The notes: generated from the letters alone by a model not told the origin. DNA of 64,000 nucleotides from Lentinula raphanica (GCA_027919835.1 JANVFP010000023.1:620001-684000), one strand, 5' to 3'; numbered from the stretch's first letter, positions 45,200-58,318 are shown. Numbers and translations: made by a program.

Positions 45200-46894
45200 A
45201 TGGTAGTCAAAGCACGTTCAGCTGGGACGACGACCAGTCCGGGAACACGCTCGACGAAGAAAGCGCGCATCGAGGACCCAACATCTTCAAAGTCTCAGAA
45301 ATCTCGGGTCACGAAAACGAGTGCAGACGAACCTAAGGTTTCTATTTCATCTAAAGGGAAACAAAAAGCCGACCAGATTCCAGCACACGATGCTACTCTT
45401 CCCTCAACATTCAAAATCGTAGCAGGATCGTATGAAAAGCTACTATATGGCCTTGAAGGATCGACCTCTGTTGAGGACGAGGAGGTTAAATTCCACCTCA
45501 AGCCCATATTCATCTTCCCTGCGCATGTTTCTTGTATAAAAGCGGTCGCTGCATCTCCTGGCGGAAAATGGCTTGCAACGGGCAGTGCAGATGAGATTAT
45601 TAAGGTATGGGATTTGAGGAGGAAAAAGGAGATTGGTGGTTTAATGCATCATGAAGGTACATGGGTTTCATCCTTTCTTTCCTATACAATCTCCGTCTCT
45701 GATGATTTATCAATTTCAGGTTCAATTACTACGCTCCTTTTTCCCTCTCGCTCCCATCTAGTATCTGCGTCTGAAGACGGAACGATTGGAATATTCCATG
45801 CGAGGGACTGGAGTGTACTTCGTAGTCTTCGTGGACACAAGGGTCGCGTGAACAGTGTGGATGTACACCCGAGTGGAAAGGTTGCACTGAGCGTCGGTAA
45901 GGATCGGATGCTGAGGATGTGGGATATGATGCGAGGGCGAGGTGTGGCTAGTGTGAAGCTAGGAAAAGGTTTGTGCTCAATCTGCTCGGAGGATCCGAAA
46001 AGTACATAATAATTCGTGTAGAAGGTGAAATTGTTCGCTGGTCAACAGATGGGGAGATGTTTGCGGTCCAGTCTGGAAAAGATATCGACGTCTACTCAAC
46101 GGTATGCCAGTTATGCTTCCCAATCGCCCGTATTGCAAAGCTCATCAGGCTTCATAGGACATGACTATCCTACATAGTATTAAACATCCATCTAGACTTC
46201 ACGATATCAAGTTCTGCAGGCGTGCACATCAGGAGGGGCAGATCCTCCTTGCATCAGCAGAGGACAAAAAGATCTCGGTCTACGATTTCGTAACTATGCC
46301 TGACAAGTCGCGGCATTCTAACGGTGCTGAACACGATGAAAACGAAAACGAGACCGAACACTATCCACGAATTGTCGCGGAGATGGTGGGACATGAAAAT
46401 CGGCAAGTAATACTATATGGTGCTGCCAGGCTTACTCATCTCATGCATCATGTGTTAGAGTGAAAGCCATCCAAACGCTCAATATCGCCTTACCACCTCA
46501 CCCTATCTTCACATCTTCTACTAATTCTCCGGTCAACCATCCACATCCTCACAGTACTACGATTGTATCAACGGTCTCATCTGATGGGAGGATTAATGTT
46601 TATGACTTGGCGGATTTACCTAGCTCAAGTTCACAAAAGAGCACGATACATGAACTACAACCTGTAGCGACGTATGACACAAAAGGCACGCGATTGACGT
46701 GTGTGACACTAGGTGAAGGGGAAAGTGAAAACCAGGGTTCTACTGGGAAGAGGAGTAGAGATCAGGAGGAGGAGGAGGATCAGGTATCGGAGGAAGGAAG
46801 TACTGTTGAGGTTCACGAGGAAGATTGGGGAGGGGTCGAAGAACAGAGCGAAGAGGAGGCGGAGGAGGAAGAAGAGGAGGAAGAAGAGGAGTAG
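45200..46894 (+). CDS. MAK11: WD40 ribosome-biogenesis protein Mak11 (PAK1IP1)
   Basis: Five exons join in phase (45200-45656, 45720-45968, 46022-46101, 46158-46402, 46459-46894), 488 residues. The start MVVKARSAGTTTSPGTRSTK leads a basic disordered head. WD repeats: KIVAGSYEKLLYGLEG (the Mak11 opening blade), HVSCIKAVAASPGGKWLATG, ADEIIKVWDL, SASEDGTIGIF, LRGHKGRVNSVDVHPSGKVA, VGKDRMLRMWDMMRGR and TVSSDGRINVYDL. The end is a pure acidic run. Mak11 is needed for 60S subunit maturation and killer-virus maintenance in yeast; PAK1IP1 is the animal counterpart. The intron at 46403 must use a GC donor to keep frame. The transposon ends only 58 bp upstream, so it may have replaced promoter sequence. 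Confidence 0.88.
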
Positions 46895-47135
46895 GACGTA
46901 AGATCTATAACTTCTTAGGTTGTCGTTGGTGTACACCGGTGCCGTGGAGAGTCTGCTAGAGCTCCCTGAGGCTCCTATTAGTTTGTGACATGCTGTGACA
47001 ACAGCGCTAAAGTGACTGTCACATGATAACCTCACAGTTGAGCGCCAGACTAGCGCCAGCCAATCGGATTGCTTGCATACATTCTACCACCATTTCACAT
47101 CGACGTTCTTGAAGCTTGATTGAAACTGAGTAGCA

Positions 47136-49133
47136 ATGGCTTCAATGCTGTTACGGTCAGTTACACGCTCAGCAGCAGCAAAGCTTCCGACGAGCTCGAG
47201 TCTTCTTCGTCGTTCTCTTACTTCATCTCCTGCTTCTCGTTTGGCTGAGCCAGTGACACCAGCCGATTCTGCTCAAACTCAAGGCGGCAAAAATGTGTTC
47301 GAATATCATACTGTAGAGGATCTCCAGGGCATGCATGCATCGCAAATCTTAGCAGAGACAGGTACTAGAGCAGATGCGAAAATGAGGCACTTCACTGGTA
47401 AGTCTCTCGATGCAACTTGTAATTCGCCTAGTCATTGGTTTCTTTTCAGTGAACTTTGGGTTTGTACCGTTATATACGCTGTGTATCACTATCTTCACCA
47501 CCCTTCTTTTAGCCCTCAACATCCTGCTGCACATGGAGTTCTCCGCCTGATTTTAGAGCTCAATGGAGAAGAAATTCTGCGTGCTGACCCAGTGCGTATT
47601 GGCATTATCATTGCCCCTTCCCACTCATGACGTTCCTACAGCACATCGGCCTATTGCATCGAGGGACAGAGAAACTCATAGAGTACAAAACCTACATCCA
47701 GGCACTACCCTACTTTGACCGTCTTGACTATGTCTCCATGAGTGTGTCTCAGTTTTCAGAGATTTTTCCTATTCCGCTTAAATCATTCTGCTAGTGACCA
47801 ACGAACTATGCTACTCTCGCGCCGTGGAAAAGCTGCTCAACATAGAAGTACCCGACCGTGCCAAATGGATTCGAACACTCTTCGGCGAAATCACCCGTAT
47901 CCTTAATCATTTAATGGCTGTCCTCACGCATGCTATGGATGTGGGTGCTCTCACACCTTTCCTTTGGGGCTTCGAGGAGCGAGAGAAGCTCATGGAATTC
48001 TATGAGCGGGTTTCTGGCGCTCGCTTGCATTCTGCCTACGTCCGACCAGGAGGTGTCGCTTTTGATTTGCCCCATGGACTCTTAGAGGATATCTTCAAAT
48101 GGGCGACACAATATGGATCCAGAATTGACGAGATAGAAGAAGTTGTTACAGGTAATCGGATATGGAAAGAGCGTACCGTTGGTGTTGGTGTTGTCACGAA
48201 AGAGGAAGCCTTGAATTACAGCTTTAGTGGTGTTATGTTGCGAGGCAGTGGCGTGCCTTGGGACCTACGAAAGACTCAGCCTTACGATATGTATGACCAG
48301 GCAAGTTTAATGAATAGTAACTTCAAACCTGGATCATGCTGACACCTTTGGACAGGTTGAGTTCGATGTGCCTATCGGTGTGAATGGGGATTGCTATGAT
48401 CGTTACCTTTGCCGTGTTCAGGAGATGAGGGAATCTTTGCGTATCATTAGCCAGGTGTGTTATCACGCGTTGCACGACACGCTACGCTTTGTGACTGTTT
48501 TGTCCAGTGCTTGAACAAAATTACACCCGGAGCAATCAAGGTAGACGACCACAAACTAGTTCCCCCTCCTCGTGCGTCTATGAAGGAAAGCATGGAAAGT
48601 TTAATCCACCATTTCAAGGTATCTTGAGCGTTGTGTTTTGTCGAGATACGATTGATCAAGTTGTGATTGCAACAGATCTTCAGTGAGGGATACTCTGTTC
48701 CCCCCGGTGAAACCTACAGTGCGATCGAGGCTCCAAAGGGCGAAATGGGCGTCTACCTAGTCTCGTAAGCTTTATTCCTTTGAATGCCTAAGAAAACGTT
48801 AGTCAACTATTTCTTCAAAGCGATGGGACCAATCGGCCATACCGGTGTTCTATACGCGCACCTGGTTTTGCCCATTTAGCAGGAGCTGACTTCATCATGA
48901 GACGTGAGTGATTACTTTCCTCCCTTTGCACAAAATTCATGGTCATAATCCTCTTCAGATGTAAGCCTTGATGTGTACTCACTACCGGCTCAAACTAACA
49001 CTCAGCTCTTTAGCACATGCTCGCGGACGCTGTCGCTATCATTGGTACTATGGATCTTGTGTTTGGGTAAGTCATTGGGAGCTTCACTCATTGTCAATGC
49101 GCTCATTGGTGGTACAGCGAAGTCGACCGGTAA
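47136..49133 (+). CDS. Complex I 49-kDa subunit (NDUFS2/Nuo49)
   Basis: The start [18 protein letters not shown] gives a mitochondrial presequence. Exons include 47136-47397, a 10-nt micro-exon at 47450-47459, 47513-47591, 47642-47741 and 47795-48300. Core: [20 protein letters not shown] (fused across the micro-exon), [80 protein letters not shown]. The end is [18 protein letters not shown], with the invariant C-terminal Arg. This subunit forms part of the ubiquinone pocket of NADH dehydrogenase, with NDUFS7. The intron at 48301-48355 needs a GC donor. About 470 residues; length normal. Confidence 0.93.
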
Positions 49134-49404
49134 AACATACTCCATAGTCATAGACTTTTGTAGTATACTCTCACAGAATGGAGGGCTGTCCAACAAACAG
49201 AGTAACGCTGGACTGACAAGAAGGGGCAAGACCAACCCAATCCTTCAGGCTTTGTGAGGTTATGATAAAACGAATTTTTACCGAACACCACTTTTATTCG
49301 TGTTCATCGCAGCAGGGACAACGCCATCTCAAGTTGCACCAGTCTCCGATGCAAAGAATATGATCTTATATTCTTCGCCTTCCTGACATACTCAGCTTCC
49401 CAGA

Positions 49405-50507
49405 ATGTTCACTTCAACTGGGCTTGCCTCATCTTCCTATCCCACGCAGCAGCGTGCTTTCAGCCCTCAACCCAAAACTTTTGACATCAACGGCGAGGGA
49501 TTGTACACTTCGACTGCAATGCCTAACTCACTACTGTGACCAAGACTGTATTGACCATTTCTTGTCAGAAATGAGACGTGCTCACGAGAGTCTGATGCTT
49601 TTCTCCCGACCATGGTGTAAGGGAGAGAGGGCAATGATTTTTCCTACTGGAAAGACCGGACGTGCCCATTCTGCTCACTCCTGTGCTTCAACTAAGTTTG
49701 CTGACGGGGCAACATTCAGCAGATTTTGCGTTACTCCAGATCGCTCACTTCTTCCCATCAAAGTATGTTTTACTCCAACTAGTTGCTCACTAATTTTGCT
49801 GATATTCAGTGAAGATCATTCCCGAAACTTCCTCGTACTTCAGGACTCTTTTCACACCTTTGAACGCGTAATACCTGTGCAGATCTATTCTGCACTTTCT
49901 GGTAACTCAACTACGTAGCGTGCACGTTCTCAGCGCTCACTGCTCAGTCTCCGAGTCCGCCGACAGTCGTTAGTAGGGCTACCACACGACTAAAAGTGCT
50001 TGGCTTTCGTTTCAGGTATGTTACGACCAATACAGCCAGTAAAAAGTGGGAGGAGAATCCTTTGCCGATCTGTTCGAAGTGACCAAGTTAGAGGTATGTA
50101 CTGTCACAGTTGCGGATCACCCGGATTCGGCATCTGCTGCCCCGACTTTCTGACCTCCCGCTCAAGCAGACTGTGTGTCATTCGAAGCTCGTAACTCGAT
50201 TCTGTCGTATTCCATCCATAGGTGTGCGGACGTATTCAAGGGTCATTTTCTGTATGTGTGCTTTAATGTCACCTTGGCTCTCCCGCTCGAGCGGCAAAAT
50301 CATCGAGGAATCTCCCTACGGATTATGTTGCTATCCCTCACGGATGATTTGTGCAAGTTGTTGTTTTCAATCGACTTACAAAGTTGCGTGACAACCCTCA
50401 GTTCAACGAATGATGATATATCGAAGGCGGTGTGTTCTCAACTCCTTCAAATAACATCCAGAATATCGCCGACGCTTTTTGATCATAGTGAAGGCGATGA
50501 CGAATAA
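49405..50507 (+). CDS. Unrecognised protein, 248 residues, six exons
   Basis: I do not recognise a family. Six exons join in phase: 49405-49502, 49569-49616, 49655-49762, 49810-49867, 49997-50093, 50170-50507. The start is MFTSTGLASSSYPTQQRAFS; the body is helical and Leu-rich (VPILLTPVLQLSLLTG, DFALLQIAHFFPSN, NFLVLQDSFHTFERCLAFV, GHFLYVCFNVTLALPLER, SLRIMLLSLTDDLCKLLF) and the end acidic (LFDHSEGDDE). No signal peptide or membrane span is certain. The second intron (49617-49654) is only 38 nt, near the lower limit, and the fourth is 129 nt. The chain of six phase-compatible exons argues for a real gene, but another exon choice is possible. Confidence 0.5.
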
Positions 50508-50953
50508 TGATATTCGTCAGAAAATGGCTATTGGAACACGCTTGCGGGAACACGCCCGCAGTGGCCAGCTGAGGGGGTGATATACATGCCTGAGCTGACC
50601 TATCAAGTCAGACAAAGATGGAACAGAGACCATTTCTACGCCATACTCAGCAACCGTTGAACGATTCCTCAAGCTGACATACAAGGGACGGTTTACTTCC
50701 GAATATGCCTCATCTTGTTGAGAGAGCATAGCTTACAGATTCCAATTGTAGATTCCTTCTTGAACACGAATATCGATTCTCTACTCGGAGGAATCTGGTA
50801 CAGGGATTATTAAATTGGACATTCTGCGAGATCGGCAACTAACTTGAAGAAGTCTACAATCGAGGGATTCTACCCTTCTGAGAGTATAAAGGACCTACAG
50901 GCGCTCTAATATCTCTAACACCTTTTCAAAATTGTGGGTAGCTCGCCTGCAGG
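50508..50953. other. Intergenic interval, nothing recognised
   Basis: No coherent coding. It leads into the promoter of the DUF6593 gene. Confidence 0.5.
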
Positions 50954-50962
50954 TATAAAAAA
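50954..50962 (+). promoter_or_regulatory. TATA box of the DUF6593 gene
   Basis: TATAAAAAA 49 bp before the transcription-proximal ATG at 51011; strong match and suitable spacing for a short 5' UTR. Confidence 0.55.
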
Positions 50963-51010
50963 CGGACGAGACGTGCAAGTGGGTTCCCCTCATCTCACAA
51001 TCACTTCGAC

Positions 51011-51688
51011 ATGAGCTTCACTACTAATCCTTATGCTCAAGCTGGATGGGCGAGCCAGGACTCCACGCCCTCGATTTTTTCATCACCCGCCGTACCCTCC
51101 ATCCATCAGTTCCGCTTCACTAATCTCAACCCCAATATCCTTGACTGCACAGTCGTTGGACCCAGATCGGTTCCATATTTCCGAGTCACCAACAACTCCC
51201 CTACGCCAAACTTCACTTTATTCCAGAATCAAGAAGGGAAAAGCATTGCTGTCATAGAATGGAGAGAATCCACTGGTCCAGTGGTGGAAGTCCGCGATAT
51301 TATTCGCAAGCAATTCGTTGCTACATGGCTTCAATTGTCGTCGAACAGACAGTAAGATAACTGCTTCCTTGCGTATTCCATCCGGTTGACTAAGTTTAAC
51401 AGGTATAGATTCATGCAAGTCCACGATCGTACGTTTGTCTGGATGCCAAAAGGCGAAAATGTTGAAGTGGGTCCTCTTTTGCCTCTAACTCCAGAGTGAC
51501 TATCAAGCTAATTGAATGACAACCAGCTATACACATATGGGACAGGCTCCCCCGTGTTCTATGCAAAACTCAGTCGTACCAGAAGAGAAGTCGTGTTAGA
51601 TATGACCTCTGCTGCCGTCCAAGAAGGCTTATTGGATTGCTGTGTGGTCGCGGTCGTGCTACTACAATCAGGACGACTGATTGAATAG
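51011..51688 (+). CDS. DUF6593 protein (agaricomycete family)
   Basis: Start MSFTTNPYAQAGWASQDS. The body has the family pattern: LNPNILDCTVVGPRSVPYFR, FTLFQNQEGKSIAVIEWRES, VVEVRDIIRKQFVATWLQLS, YRFMQVHDRTFVWMPKG, LYTYGTGSPVFYAKLS, then LLDCCVVAVVLLQSGRLIE, the highly conserved C-terminal helix. Three exons; the first junction is after SSNRQ (donor GTAAGA). These proteins are expanded in mushroom genomes; they resemble LURP/tubby-like barrels and have no proven role. A clear TATA box lies upstream, suggesting regulated expression. Length is typical. Confidence 0.8.
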
Positions 51689-52183
51689 ACGGTTCGATGT
51701 CACCTTTTTCTTCTTTCGGAATCCAGATATAGTCGGATTGTAACCTATCTTCTTCACTTCTTGACTTTCGTGTGCCGCCAATGATGGAGGCAGTATACCA
51801 GCGTGTATACATTGGCTCCTAAATATATTTGTAGATGTTCTTGTATCGTTATGATTCCATTTATATCATTCCGTAGCATGGACGTACTTACTGGTTCACA
51901 ATTAGATGAGACCTGGTACGTTTTTCATCTAACTTGACTCTTCTTCTAACTTGACTCTTCTTCCCCCCTTTGAAAACTCGATGCAGTTGAGAGGACATTT
52001 TGCTCAAGACAGTTCCAAGCACCTTGACTCATGAATGCAAGATGGTCAAGTTGTGAAGGCCGGGTTTGATCCCAGAGTTCAAAGCCCTTGAAGAAATGAT
52101 AGTACATTTGCTCATTGCTATCTATTCATGTTATATATACTAATAGGTACTTCTCATATAGAGCGAATCGCCTAGACATTATA
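51689..52183. other. Intergenic with 17-bp tandem duplication
   Basis: The word TAACTTGACTCTTCTTC is repeated twice in tandem at about 51930-51963. Otherwise no gene seen. Confidence 0.5.
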
Positions 52184-54246
52184 TCATGCACCAGCTTTCC
52201 AGTATGCAATATCTCCATCAACCACTAAGACGAATTGGGTTAGCTACCAAGGAGAGTATTTAGAGGGGATAGACGTACTCTCATAAGGTTTACCCTGTTG
52301 CCTGAGCTTACCAGCAGCTTTCACCGCAGGCTCAGAACCATGTTCTTTCAAATCATTAAACGACATGATTTCACCACAGACGAATTTGTTCTCGAAATCA
52401 GAGCTAGAGAACGAATGAGCTTCCTTGGAACACGAAAACAATCATAAGACGTACTGAATGACACCGGCTGCCTGGGGGGCCTTGGTCCCTTTCCGGATTG
52501 TCCATGCGCGAACCTCGTCTGGACCACAAGTGAAATAACGGATGAGCTGTTGTAGCAAAAGTCAGTACGTGTAGGAAAGTGTACGGAGAAAGCGAGCACA
52601 GACCTCTAAACTTGCATAACCGGCGTGCGTGATCTTCGGTAATGCGCTCTGTGCACCGATCTTCTTTTGCTCTTCGATTTTCTCCTCGTCAGACATTGTG
52701 GCAAGCCGTTCTTCAAGAGCGACCGAGAAGGGGATGAGCGGGTCTCCGGGGTTATTGGCATCAATCCAGGCCTTGATTTTGGGTAACCTAATCGAATTGG
52801 ATAATTGGAACTTCAAGATGACTGAGAGAACGGCTCACCACTTGTTTTTCTTCCTTATGTAGTCTTTCTCGCTCAGATTGACGAGATAGGTGACAGGTTT
52901 GGCGGTTAGCAGTTGTAAAGAGTTGACGACATCTATCTAGAGAACGAATTATTGTAAGTGGCTGCGGGTCAAGAAAATAGAAAAGGAGGACTGGAAGATG
53001 GAGAATGTCAGAACAAAATGTTATATCAAGGGCAATTTGGGGCGTTACTCCCGCCTCGACGAGCTGGGTTAATCGAGCTTCTAGCTCTTTGTCATCAAGC
53101 AATGGGTGAAATGCGGACGAAGACTTGACAGTTCGCAGAGAAGATGTAATCACCTGTTAGAAGTAATCAATATCGAGCAAGCACGAGGATAAAATGATCA
53201 GCATTGAAACAACATCTCATAGGCATAGTGGGGCGTTACTCCCGCCTCGACGAGCTGGGTTTTCGAGCGTATAGCTCTTTTTCATCCCATAGGAAAATGT
53301 TGAATGAGAGAACATACCTCTTTTCCATTCCAATCATGCTTACGAACATCCTTTTGATCAACTGTCATTACTTTGAGAACCTTCTCGATGGTGGCCTGGT
53401 ATGATATCAGCAAGCAGCGACGAGCAGCATTACGAGTGTTTGCCAACAATTTCTTCTTTCTTCGCCTTGTCTGCAAGACTGTTGCTTCCGAGAGACCTAG
53501 TAGTCTTCTTCATACCATCCAGATGTTTCTCCACCCATTCGATGTCCTTCAGACGCAGTTCGGTTTGGATGATATCCATGTCACGACAAGGATCGACATC
53601 ACCCTCGACGTGAATGACTTCGGCATCGTCAAAGGCGCGAACGACTTGGAAGATACCATCTACAGCACGGACATGGGAAAGAAATGCATTTCCGAGTCCT
53701 GCACCAGTAGAGGCGCCCTTTATGTACATCAGAGTCCATCGTGACAGCAAAGAGATCGTTCAGGACACGTACAGCTGTCAATCCGGCGATATCGATACAA
53801 GTCAAATGAGCAGGAATGCGTGAGGCGGGTTTGTAAGTTTCGCAAAGCCAGTCGAAACGTTCGTCTGGAACGGGGATACGAGCTTCCTGAGCGCGATGGG
53901 TTCAACAACAAATAAAAGAGACAAGGGGTGAATTGTCCGGCTCATTCCGGCGCACCTCGGGGTTGATTGTTGCGTACGGATAGTTGGCTGCTACACCAAG
54001 ACCTAATGTACCAGTGGTGAGTATTGAGCTTGTTGTACCATGAAAATGCCACGTACTTGTATTGGAGAGTGCATTGAAGAAGGACGATTTGCCAACGTTG
54101 GGCAGACCTTCGAAGACAATTGAATGAACACAACGTATTCGAAGCAGTTCTTGGTTAAACAGACCTACGATACCAATCTTCAGGTTGTTACCAGGTCGAC
54201 CCAGAAGGACTTTCTTGGTTTCTTGTGCGGCTTTTTTTGGTGGCAT
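52184..54246 (-). CDS. OLA1: Obg-like ATPase Ola1 (YchF family)
   Basis: The start [20 protein letters not shown] is typical of cytosolic Ola1. P-loop [20 protein letters not shown], then [60 protein letters not shown] and, after a coiled domain, [17 protein letters not shown]. The TGS domain follows: [35 protein letters not shown], ending [11 protein letters not shown]. Ola1 hydrolyses ATP rather than GTP and binds ribosomes; it affects stress responses. An in-frame ATG at 54348 would add 34 residues resembling a mitochondrial presequence. An intron between the KHDWNGKE and IDVVNSL segments (about 52935-53315) holds a duplicated segment and a possible cassette exon. Confidence 0.9.
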
Positions 54247-54367
54247 TTGGCGGAAAGATGTAGTAGAGAATGAAGCAGATGAAGGATAGAAAAATAACCG
54301 CTGCAGCTGTCGTGAGCAGCGCGATAATCGATTTGATTTTGGAAGCATGAAAAAATTTCCTTCCTAA

Positions 54368-56078
<1,711 letters not shown>

Positions 56079-56233
56079 GTAACGAGCTTCGCAAAAGTAT
56101 TTTAGAGTGGGCGTATATTGTATCTATAATGTGGGATAGTATATTTTGTTGGTTGTATCTGCTAATCTATTTGCACCACCCACAGTACAAGATGAAGGAT
56201 ATTTTAGCATCTACAAAACACCGATGTAAGCCA

Positions 56234-57448
56234 TTAGATCTTCCTTCTGTCAACTCCTCTTGGCCTCTCCTTGATGACCAGCTTGTTACTGTTCTTCGGA
56301 CCCTTTGGACCAGGCTTCCTCGTTCTTGTTCCTTTCGTACCCCAACCCCAGATACTGACAGGATGCTTGTTACTCTTTCCTTTACCTCTCCCACCACCGT
56401 GAGGATGGTCCTTTGCATTCATGGCTACACCACGAACTGCAGGACGCCATCCAAGCCAACGACTACGACCAGCTTTCCCAAGGGATCTGTTTTTCCACAA
56501 GGGATTAGAGACGGTACCGATGGTGGCGAAAGCGGTTTGGAGGATGCGGCGGATTTCGCCGGAGGCAAGACGGACTTGGGTGTAGAGAGTAGGGTCAGGA
56601 GAAGGGAATTGGTCTGCAGTCTCGTGTGCGACTACGAGAGCTGAAGTTCCGGCACTACGAACGAGTCGGGCAGGACCAGTAGCGGTGAGTGTGAGATTGT
56701 GTACCACAGTACCAGGAGGGATGAGTGCAAGAGGAAGAACGTTTCCGGATTTGAGTGTAAGTGCACGAAAGATACCAAGAGCAAGGGAAGATGAAGTATC
56801 TGCGTCTTCATTGTCGGACAAGTCCGACTGAGATTTTGATTTTGTACCGGGAGCTGAGAGGTTCAGACCGGGTACGAGGTCGGGAGGAATACCCGAGCGG
56901 AAACTTTGTACACTATCACCTGCACGCATTCCTTCTGTAGCTAGGATGTAAGCCCAACCAGGTCCCGCCTGTGGTTGTTCGCTGCCGGCTGGTGTGGAAG
57001 GCTCTGCTACTCCTTGTGTTGGTCGACGCTTGATAAGTGCTAGATGTGCACTGCGTCCAGGATCGTACTCTATCCTGACGACGTCCCATATACCACCTTC
57101 CTCGCGTTTCCAGTCGACGATACGTATTCGCTGTCTGTGGCCTCCACCTCTATGCCTGACGGTGATACGCCCGGTGTTGTTGCGGCCACCTGTTTTGCGC
57201 AGTGGGTATGTAAGAAGCCGGACAGGACGTCCAGCATAGAGGTGTGGGTTCAAAGGTCGCTTCAAATGACGGAGACCAGGGGTTACGGGTTTGTATGTTT
57301 GGAAGAGACCATCGACGGAAACTCGTGTAAGAGGTGTTTTTCTGCGAGAAGTTTTGGATGAGGTAGTAGCCCTTGCGAGAAAAGGATTCGTTGTCGGCTT
57401 GGAGGCTGTGGAGACGACTTGGGCGCAACGACGCAAGGTGGCGAACAT
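56234..57448 (-). CDS. RML2: Mitochondrial ribosomal protein uL2m
   Basis: A single exon of 404 residues starting MFATLRRCAQVVSTASKPTT (presequence). uL2 features: PLRKTGGRNNTGRITVRHRG, GGHRQRIRIVDWKRE, VVRIEYDPGRSAHLALI, GNVLPLALIPPGTVVHNL, ASGEIRRIL and the conserved GVAMNAKDHPHGGGRGKGKS peptidyl-transferase loop. A fungal-specific insert of about 50 residues (rich in Ser/Asp/Glu) lies near residues 190-230. It is part of the large mitoribosomal subunit. Convergent with RVB2. Confidence 0.94.
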   Translation of the reverse strand: MFATLRRCAQVVSTASKPTTNPFLARATTSSKTSRRKTPLTRVSVDGLFQTYKPVTPGLRHLKRPLNPHLYAGRPVRLLTYPLRKTGGRNNTGRITVRHRGGGHRQRIRIVDWKREEGGIWDVVRIEYDPGRSAHLALIKRRPTQGVAEPSTPAGSEQPQAGPGWAYILATEGMRAGDSVQSFRSGIPPDLVPGLNLSAPGTKSKSQSDLSDNEDADTSSSLALGIFRALTLKSGNVLPLALIPPGTVVHNLTLTATGPARLVRSAGTSALVVAHETADQFPSPDPTLYTQVRLASGEIRRILQTAFATIGTVSNPLWKNRSLGKAGRSRWLGWRPAVRGVAMNAKDHPHGGGRGKGKSNKHPVSIWGWGTKGTRTRKPGPKGPKNSNKLVIKERPRGVDRRKI

Positions 57449-57694
57449 CCTCGCAGTACAGTCTCAAGTCGCGTTCAGGTTTTTCTGTATTCCCACGGAA
57501 TTGGCGCTGGGCGTTTCTCCTCAAAGTAAATACATACGCCAACGCTTGAATAATACAGAGTTTCTAATCCACACAATGAACGAGAACTGGTATAAAGATA
57601 TACAAGAGTAGATGGGCAGGTGCTCTATGCCAGGTGCGAGCTTGGGTACAGATATTGACCGCAGTTGGCATAGACGAAGTAAGAGTGATAGCGT

Positions 57695-58318
57695 CTAGAG
57701 CTTAGCTTTGGTACCCTGTCAAGAGTTTAAGCCCCTTGCGCGTTCATTGTAACGTGTGGACCAGGGTACATACCTTCAGCACTCCATCCAATTTAGTAGC
57801 AAGCATGATGTTTCCTTTCGTCTTGAGCTTGCCTGTCATGAAAGCTTTCTGACCATTGAGCTGTATTGTTTGCATGAGCACTCGCGTTGCATGTTTAAAC
57901 CTAGAAGGATTCCTACCTTGCCAGATGCAAGGTCGACAAACGTCTCATCATCCATGGTAATCGTGACGTCGGCCTTTGTTCCCGGTGGTGCTTTCCCCTT
58001 GATCACAGTCCCTGCCTTCTTTAGGTCAATAGTCCAGGTAGCTTCCTGAGCTGCTGGTGATGATCCCTGCGGTTTCTTGACTACAATCTCGAAGACACCA
58101 TTTGTCTGTAGGTTGGTGATGAGTAAAGCTTGTGTCGTAGTAAGTTATATGAAAACACGCCTTCTTAATTTGTGAAGTCTTCTCTGCGGGGGAGTAGGAT
58201 TCAAAGGCGGAACCGAGGGAGGCGATGAGTTCAGAGGACTGGGAAAAGATGAGAATTATGAGAAGTATGAATACGGAGAGCTCGCCTTGAATCCTGCAAC
58301 TTTAAGATCGTCAGCCAT
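57695..58318 (-). CDS. SCP2 sterol-carrier domain protein with PTS1-like end
   Basis: It starts MADDLKVAGFK in the first exon (58286-58318); the next exon begins SSELIASLGSAFESY. A single SCP2 domain follows: GVFEIVVKKPQGSS, ATWTIDLKKAGTVIKG, PPGTKADVTITMDDETFVDL, GKLNGQKAFMTGKLKTKGNI and MLATKLDGVLKG, ending TKAKL. The C-terminal AKL is a peroxisomal targeting signal variant, consistent with SCP2-only proteins that bind acyl-CoA or sterols in peroxisomes. About 135 residues and four exons. The intron 58239-58285 has a GC donor. No thiolase domain is attached. Confidence 0.87.

Noticed and set aside
47349..47534. Minus-strand frame in the complex I gene
   Set aside because: Antisense shadow across exons and introns.
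52050..52085. tRNA-like T-arm/B box (GGTTTGATCCC)
   Set aside because: No acceptor, D or anticodon stems could be folded around it.
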